Source: Oceanimonas smirnovii ATCC BAA-899
Lineage (GTDB): Bacteria > Pseudomonadota > Gammaproteobacteria > Enterobacterales > Aeromonadaceae
Assembly (NCBI RefSeq): GCF_000381965.1
Contig: NZ_KB908467.1
Coordinates: 29,912 to 93,911 of the forward strand
DNA length: 64,000 bases
Direction of reading: 5' to 3'
The translations under genes and the position numbers were made by a program. Below, one piece after another: positions 59,295 to 64,000 of this stretch. Numbering within the stretch: the stretch's first letter is position 1; each line of letters begins with the position of its first letter. The notes under the pieces are model-generated. The model searched no databases. It was not told the DNA's origin and was given only the letters and a program-made list of their open reading frames with translations.

Positions 59295-61058
59295 TCGCTC
59301 AGAAAACACTACTACATAATGACTGATGTTTCCGTGTTCATTATTCAGTCCTCGAATAGACAGCCAGATAGCGCTGATGTGACCCGGAGTCAGCTCACAT
59401 TTTATTTCCCCCTGCCAGTGGCCTTGCTCATCAATATGTTGCCACGGATCGACACTTTTTGTGGCTGCCAGCGGCAGTGCCAGATGGGGAGGCTGCCCCA
59501 GCTTATCATCCAGGGTATATCCGGTAATGTGATGATAGGCTGGATTGGCATACACCAGCCGGCGTTGCTGATCAAAGATCATCACCGCTTCCAGCATATT
59601 GGCCATTACCAGATTGTTCAGTTGTAATGAAGCTTCTACCTGTTTAATGCGCGTAATATCCTGCCCCTGTAACTGCACAGCCGTTACCAGACCGTTATTA
59701 AACACGGGTGCCAGTGTCCATAGCTGGTAACTGGGCCGGTGAGGCAGAGAGCCCATCCGGGTTTCAACTCCATCTACTTTGTTACCCTTTCTGGCCTGAT
59801 GAATGGCTTGTAGCAGGGGAGCCAGTTGCTCAGGAGTGAAATAATGAGAGAGCATGGTACCGGCGAGCTGCTCCCGGCTTCTTTTGAACAAGGCTGCGGC
59901 GGCATGGTTTATCGCCTGAATTTCATTGTTGTTGCCAATAATAATGGCCGCGGAGTTGGCTGCGTCAAACAGATGAGTGAGTCGCTGCTCTTTTTGCTGC
60001 AGCGCTGACACCATACTTTCCAGGCTGTTACCCAGGAAATTAAATTCCTGAATACGATCCGGTGAGAAGGTAGCGTGCTGGCCTCTGCGTATTTTTTCAG
60101 CAAAGCGGGTCAAGTCAGCAAGAGGCAGTGAGATCAGTCTGAGGGTATATAAAGACAGCAGCAATGCAGTAATTAACACCAGCATAAGGGCCAGCAGTGT
60201 GTGATGGCCATAGGCCTCCTGCAGTTGCTGGGCAATGGTATTGTCTGTGACTAACAGCAATTTTAGTTCATTGATTTCACCATTTATTTCAATTGGTTGC
60301 AGACTAAAATAGTGCCCCTGATATTTCCCGTAAGACTGCTGGAGCGAGAGGATTTTTGTTATTATATCCGTCTCAATATTATTGTTGTTCACATAAGCAT
60401 AACCCGCCGGTTTGTTGTTCAGAATGAGTTGTATGCTGAGATTTTCAGCTCCCTGCCCGAGCTGTCGCAGTAGCGTAAGGTTATCGTTAAGCACAATACC
60501 TCCCAGCAAGCTGCCTATTACTCGGCCCGAGTCAGGAGATATCACAGGATAACGTTGCGTTAGTGTAAATAATGTATTTAAAGGAGCTTTCAGCTCGGCG
60601 CTGATCCACTGGTTGTACAGTGGTGGGGAAGTAATTAACTGATGTAGTCTGTGGCGGGTTATATACAGTGGTGAGCTCATATTGATCCAGTGCTGTCCTC
60701 CTTTACTGATCATCAGTAAATCAAGCAGCTCTCCATTGCGGTGATACAGTGTGTCTTGCAACCTTTTTTGTGCCAGTTGTGTGTTGTCAGTTTTTAATGC
60801 CTGCGCTATTTCCGGTTGCTCTGCTGTTGCCGAAAGAACGCCATCCAGGCTGTTGAGGTAGCTGCTCATCAGGATCTGCAGGCGAGCACTGGCACTTTCC
60901 AGTTGCTGCTGAATACTGTTATTGACCATGGTTGAAGTGCTGCGATAGGTCAGCAGCAGCAAGGCGGCAGCCAGTAGCATAAAAGCCGGCAGCAGTGCCC
61001 CTAACAGTACTCTGAGCAATGGAGTAACAGGTTTTTTATTGAGAGTAACGGAAGGCAT
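59292..61058 (-). CDS. LuxQ-like sensor without output domain
   Basis: A 588-residue membrane sensor. Two helices (about 13-38 and 287-310) enclose a 250-residue periplasmic domain; NDNLTLLRQLGQGAENLSIQ and RVIGSLLGGIVL resemble Vibrio LuxQ. HAMP (310-360) is followed by IQEFNFLGNSLESMVSALQQ, also LuxQ-like, PAS1 (360-470) and PAS2 (482-588). The stop falls directly after the PAS2 strand YVVVFSER. No histidine kinase, receiver, GGDEF or EAL domain is present, whereas LuxQ of V. harveyi is about 859 residues. The stop lies inside the glmS terminator, so nothing could follow. It overlaps luxP by 23 bases. It is either a truncated remnant or a partner of another kinase. Confidence 0.82.
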   Translation of the reverse strand: MPSVTLNKKPVTPLLRVLLGALLPAFMLLAAALLLLTYRSTSTMVNNSIQQQLESASARLQILMSSYLNSLDGVLSATAEQPEIAQALKTDNTQLAQKRLQDTLYHRNGELLDLLMISKGGQHWINMSSPLYITRHRLHQLITSPPLYNQWISAELKAPLNTLFTLTQRYPVISPDSGRVIGSLLGGIVLNDNLTLLRQLGQGAENLSIQLILNNKPAGYAYVNNNNIETDIITKILSLQQSYGKYQGHYFSLQPIEINGEINELKLLLVTDNTIAQQLQEAYGHHTLLALMLVLITALLLSLYTLRLISLPLADLTRFAEKIRRGQHATFSPDRIQEFNFLGNSLESMVSALQQKEQRLTHLFDAANSAAIIIGNNNEIQAINHAAAALFKRSREQLAGTMLSHYFTPEQLAPLLQAIHQARKGNKVDGVETRMGSLPHRPSYQLWTLAPVFNNGLVTAVQLQGQDITRIKQVEASLQLNNLVMANMLEAVMIFDQQRRLVYANPAYHHITGYTLDDKLGQPPHLALPLAATKSVDPWQHIDEQGHWQGEIKCELTPGHISAIWLSIRGLNNEHGNISHYVVVFSER

Positions 61059-62142
61059 GCGCTTTTAGCTGCTCCATTTCTGCGGCTGGCGTGTGTCGAT
61101 CCACAATGGCAAAGTCACCGCTGTAGATTAAGGGAATTTGCTCGGGTTTATTTTCCTGATCAAGGCGGATGGCTTCTGCCATGGCGATACCATTATCGTC
61201 GTTCATGCGCATGACAGTGATATCGAGATCCCCTTTGGCAATCGCATCCAGCTCCGCTATACCGCCACCCCAGCCATTAAGAATAACCCTGTTCTGAAGG
61301 CCCAGTTGTTTTACAGCATCGGCGGCCCCCAGGGCGATGTCAGTTGTGCAGGCATAAATCAGGTTAATGTCTTTATCATCATTCAGTGCCTGTAACACTG
61401 CTTGTCTGGCGATGTCCGGTTTTACATCGGTATAGAATGCATTACGCAGCTGGTAACCGGGATTGGTGGCAGTAAGACGAATAAACTCATCACCCCTTAC
61501 TTCACTGATATAGCCCCGTGTTCCGTAAAGCATCAGGTAGTTAGCCTCGGACCCAAGCATTTTTTTTATGGCTTCCTTTAACTGTCGGGTTCCCTCCCGG
61601 TGATCAAAGCCAACATAGAAGAAAGGTTGATTATGCTGCCAGTGTTTAAGGGGGGTGGTGATGTTCATCAGGATAAGCTTAGGATGACCACGGGCAAGAA
61701 TCTTTTCTACCAGTACTCTATGGCGCAGAGCATTAAGTGTAAAAATCAGGTAGTCGGGATTGCTCTTCAGCGCATCAGCGAGCAACTGTTCCTGCTGGCG
61801 CATGGTGGTAGCCGGCTGGAATGAGTAGCTGGTCAGTGAAAAAGGGATGCCCATCTCCTGCAGGCGGCGTGCCATGCTGATACGGTTGCGCCACCAGTAG
61901 TCTGATGCCTGCACATCGGGTGTAAGCATGGCAATGTTCAGGGGAGTGGCTATCTTTGAGGATTTTTCTGTAACCGGTTGTCGCACGCGCTCTGCAAAGG
62001 TTTGCTCACGCTGTTGTTGCTCAGGAAAGGCATTCATATATTCCTGATAGGTCCAATATTCTTTGCTTTCGGCTTTTACATAACCGGAAACCGTCAATAC
62101 AAACAGTAAGCTGGTGAACAGTGATAGTCTTGACAGAGTCAT
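61036..62142 (-). CDS. luxP: LuxP-like periplasmic AI-2-binding protein
   Basis: A 368-residue periplasmic binding protein with a signal peptide (LSLFTSLLFVLTVSGYVKA). It resembles Vibrio LuxP throughout, e.g. YWTYQEYMNAFPEQQ and WGGGIAELDAIAKGDLD. All LuxP AI-2/borate contact positions I recall are kept: Gln78, Ser80, Trp83, Asn160, Arg216, Thr267, Asp268, Trp291 and Arg312. It would bind AI-2 and pass the signal to the following LuxQ-like sensor. GGAGGG before the ATG gives a good start. luxS is not in the window. Confidence 0.88.
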   Translation of the reverse strand: MTLSRLSLFTSLLFVLTVSGYVKAESKEYWTYQEYMNAFPEQQQREQTFAERVRQPVTEKSSKIATPLNIAMLTPDVQASDYWWRNRISMARRLQEMGIPFSLTSYSFQPATTMRQQEQLLADALKSNPDYLIFTLNALRHRVLVEKILARGHPKLILMNITTPLKHWQHNQPFFYVGFDHREGTRQLKEAIKKMLGSEANYLMLYGTRGYISEVRGDEFIRLTATNPGYQLRNAFYTDVKPDIARQAVLQALNDDKDINLIYACTTDIALGAADAVKQLGLQNRVILNGWGGGIAELDAIAKGDLDITVMRMNDDNGIAMAEAIRLDQENKPEQIPLIYSGDFAIVDRHTPAAEMEQLKAHAFRYSQ

Positions 62143-62446
62143 AACCCTCCATACGTTTTCTGTAGCCTGTATGACATATCATATCGCCGGTGACGATGCT
62201 CTACACGCTTTCTCTCAACTGCGACACTATGTTGTCTTGCCCATGGTCCGGGGCTGCCCTTTCATTCCTGTACCTTTTAGCCGCACAATCACGCCAGGCT
62301 GAAAAAGTTCCTCAGGCTGAGTGTGAACCAGGTTTGCATAGCAGGATTAATGGAAAAAAATCGTTATTGGGTTAAATTTCATGCGTTTTATTTCTTCTGT
62401 CAGTCTTTTGTTGGCAGAACACTCCTCCAGACGGTAATACCTGACC
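62143..62446. other. Gap between luxP and the PaeA-like gene
   Basis: 304 bases between divergent genes. Both promoters must lie here. I saw no confident -35/-10 pair, terminator, repeat or small gene. Confidence 0.4.
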
Positions 62447-63763
62447 ATGACAACCTTTGAGCAAGTGCTGATTATTCTGCTGCTGGTAGCGATCAGCTCA
62501 TTTTTTTCCGTTTCCGAAATCGCCCTGGCGGCGGCACGTAAAATGAAACTGCGGCTGATGGCCAGCGACGGTAACCTCAATGCTGAAAAGGTACTGTTAT
62601 TACAGGAGCAGCCCGGAAATTTTTTCACCATAGTACAGATAGGGCTCAATGCTGTAGCCATCCTGGGTGGCATAATCGGAGAATCGGCCTTCACTCCCTT
62701 CACCAAAGGTCTGTTCGGTCTGTTTTTTGACGGCTCCTGGGTAGATAAGGCCGCTTTCTTCGGGTCCTTCTTTATGGTCACTTCCTTGTTCATTTTGTTT
62801 GCGGACCTGATACCCAAGCGGCTGGCCATGATTGCTCCCGAGAAAATTGCAGTGGCAGTCGTGCGTCCCATGGGGTTTATGATAGTGCTGTTCCGGCCGC
62901 TGGTATGGCTGTTCAACGGTCTGGCCAATCTGTTGTTCCGGCTGTTTCATGTACCTACCATGCGTAAGGATGAAATTACCCCCGAGGACATCATTGCCAT
63001 GATGGATGCCGGCGCACAGGCCGGCGTGCTGCAGGAGCAGGAGCATCATCTCATCGAAAACGTATTTGAAATGGAGTCGCGTACTGTCACCTCGGCCATG
63101 ACTACCCGGGAAAGCCTTATCTATTTCAACCTTCACGAAGATCAGGAAGACATCAAGGCCAAGATTGCTGAGCATCCTCACGCCAAGTTTCTGGTATGCG
63201 AAGACACCCTGGACAGGGTCGTGGGTTACGTGGACTCTCGTGACATTCTGATGCAGGTATTACACCAGCAGCCTATTTCTCTGCAAAAGGAAGGAATACT
63301 GCGTATCCCGCTGATCATTCCCGATACGCTGTCCATGTATGAGGTGCTGGAGCACTTCAAGACGGCGGGCGAGGATTTTGCCATCATTATGAACGAATAT
63401 GCGCTGGTGGTGGGCATCATTACCCTTAAAGACGTAATGAGCATAGTAATGGGGGAATTGGTACAACATCAGGAAGAGCAGATAGTGTCCCGTGATGCCA
63501 GCTCCTGGCTGGTGGAAGGGCTGACACCACTGGAAGATGTGATGCGAGTACTGAATATTGATGAGTTCCCGGAAGATGAAAACTACGAAACCATTGCCGG
63601 CTTTATGATGTATATGTTGCGTAAAATTCCCAAGCGTACCGACTTTGTACTGCATGCAGGCTACAAGTTCGAAGTGGTGGACATTGACAGCTATAAGATA
63701 GATCAGTTGTTAGTGACTCGTTTAGGACACTCCGATGCGGTAGAAGAGCAGGAAAAGTTGTAA
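62447..63763 (+). CDS. paeA: CNNM/CorC-family polyamine exporter PaeA-like (YtfL)
   Basis: A 438-residue protein: three to four helices in the DUF21 domain (1-190, FFTIVQIGLNAVAILGGIIG), two CBS domains (about 215-330, MTTRESLIYFN and MNEYALVVGIITLKDVMSIVMG) and a CorC_HlyC domain (to about 425, IVSRDASSWLVEGLTPLEDVMRVLNIDEFP). Close to E. coli YtfL/PaeA (447 aa), which exports cadaverine and putrescine. Related CorC-type proteins handle magnesium, so the substrate is inferred. The Shine-Dalgarno is weak. Confidence 0.88.
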   Translation: MTTFEQVLIILLLVAISSFFSVSEIALAAARKMKLRLMASDGNLNAEKVLLLQEQPGNFFTIVQIGLNAVAILGGIIGESAFTPFTKGLFGLFFDGSWVDKAAFFGSFFMVTSLFILFADLIPKRLAMIAPEKIAVAVVRPMGFMIVLFRPLVWLFNGLANLLFRLFHVPTMRKDEITPEDIIAMMDAGAQAGVLQEQEHHLIENVFEMESRTVTSAMTTRESLIYFNLHEDQEDIKAKIAEHPHAKFLVCEDTLDRVVGYVDSRDILMQVLHQQPISLQKEGILRIPLIIPDTLSMYEVLEHFKTAGEDFAIIMNEYALVVGIITLKDVMSIVMGELVQHQEEQIVSRDASSWLVEGLTPLEDVMRVLNIDEFPEDENYETIAGFMMYMLRKIPKRTDFVLHAGYKFEVVDIDSYKIDQLLVTRLGHSDAVEEQEKL

Positions 63764-63794
63764 ATATAAACGCTTTGTTCAAGGTTTGAGCGTT

Positions 63795-63816
63795 CGGCGC
63801 TAAAAGCCGTATTTTT
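63795..63816 (+). terminator. Weak terminator after the PaeA-like gene
   Basis: CGGC, 7-base loop, GCCG, then TATTTTTG. The stem is short, so it is only a probable terminator before the rRNA promoters. Confidence 0.35.
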
Positions 63817-63829
63817 GTCAAAAAAGCCC

Positions 63830-63857
63830 TTGCGCAAAAATCGCGGCTCCCTATAAT
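63830..63857 (+). promoter_or_regulatory. rRNA operon promoter P1
   Basis: TTGCGC, 16-base spacer, perfect TATAAT and a GC-rich discriminator (GCGCATCC) typical of stringently controlled promoters. An A/T-rich stretch upstream could act as an UP element. Confidence 0.8.
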
Positions 63858-63934
63858 GCGCATCCACTGACACGGGGCAAGCGGCCTACGGTCACAAACG
63901 TTGAAAGACAACAAAATAAAGTTTGATTCAACGC

Positions 63935-63962
63935 TTGACGAACACCAAGAGTTGCGTAGAAT
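63935..63962 (+). promoter_or_regulatory. rRNA operon promoter P2
   Basis: TTGACG, 16-base spacer, TAGAAT, about 100 bases downstream of P1, as in tandem rrn promoters. It leads directly into the boxB/boxA region. Confidence 0.8.
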
Positions 63963-63971
63963 ACGCAGCCC

Positions 63972-64000
63972 TGACCAGCGAAAGCGGTCACGCTCTTTAA
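63972..64000 (+). promoter_or_regulatory. rRNA antitermination boxB-like hairpin and boxA
   Basis: TGACC...GC-GAAA-GC...GGTCA forms a hairpin with a GAAA loop, followed by GCTCTTTAA, the boxA core of rrn leaders (TGCTCTTTAACA). The window ends here, so a 16S rRNA gene should begin a few hundred bases downstream. Confidence 0.85.

Noticed and set aside
59264..59300. Tn7 insertion downstream of glmS
   Set aside because: No transposon end, tns gene or target duplication seen; only the normal glmS terminator.

Overview
The window reads as a stretch of a gammaproteobacterial chromosome around the replication origin. The gene set and order (mioC-oriC-mnmG-rsmG-parAB-atpIBEFHAGDC-glmU-DeoR-glmS, with an rRNA operon promoter at the right edge) and the protein similarities suggest a marine member of the Aeromonadales such as an Oceanimonas, Oceanisphaera or Zobellella relative. 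This placement is inferred from remembered protein families, not from a database search.

Left part, 1-24000: metabolic and stress genes. A 5'-truncated chemoreceptor is followed by an electrophile/aldehyde defence unit (NemR-type regulator, YqhD-type aldehyde reductase, CurA-type reductase). In this unit the same operator, TAGAC-N5-GTCTA, occurs before the regulator and before the reductases. Next come a SitABCD manganese/iron ABC transporter with a Fur-like box, a LysR/TDT-transporter pair, a YdgJ-like oxidoreductase with an unusual active-site change, a second LysR gene, and a complete lactate-use operon (lldP-lldE-lldF-lldG-dld-II). RidA, a secreted family 3 glycoside hydrolase and NADP-glutamate dehydrogenase (GTG start) close this part.

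Middle, 24000-42650: a secretion island. A tightly packed type II secretion operon (gspE-F-G-H-I-J-K-L-M-N/C-like-D) is built with overlapping stop/start codons, and its secretin is a predicted lipoprotein. It is followed by two large exported proteins, each behind a clear -24/-12 (sigma-54) promoter. One is a DUF11-like protein with a C-x2-C-x2-C-x2-C tail; the other has about three Ig-like repeats. Then come a divergent VpsR-like sigma-54 activator with a degenerate receiver domain, and gspA-gspB (ExeAB-like). My reading is that this is a self-contained, sigma-54-controlled secretion system with dedicated cargo. This is the most interesting part of the window.

Right part, 42650-64000: origin and housekeeping. 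oriC lies between mioC and mnmG, with DnaA boxes, 15 GATC sites in under 400 bp and an AT-rich GATC-repeat unwinding element. It is followed by RNA modification, chromosome partition, ATP synthase and amino-sugar genes. Beyond glmS lies a luxP-luxQ pair on the minus strand. LuxP keeps all the AI-2-binding residues I recall, but the LuxQ-like protein ends after its second PAS domain and has no kinase or receiver. A PaeA/YtfL-type exporter and the P1/P2 promoters plus boxA of an rRNA operon complete the window. I saw no tRNA genes, CRISPR array, insertion sequence or prophage.
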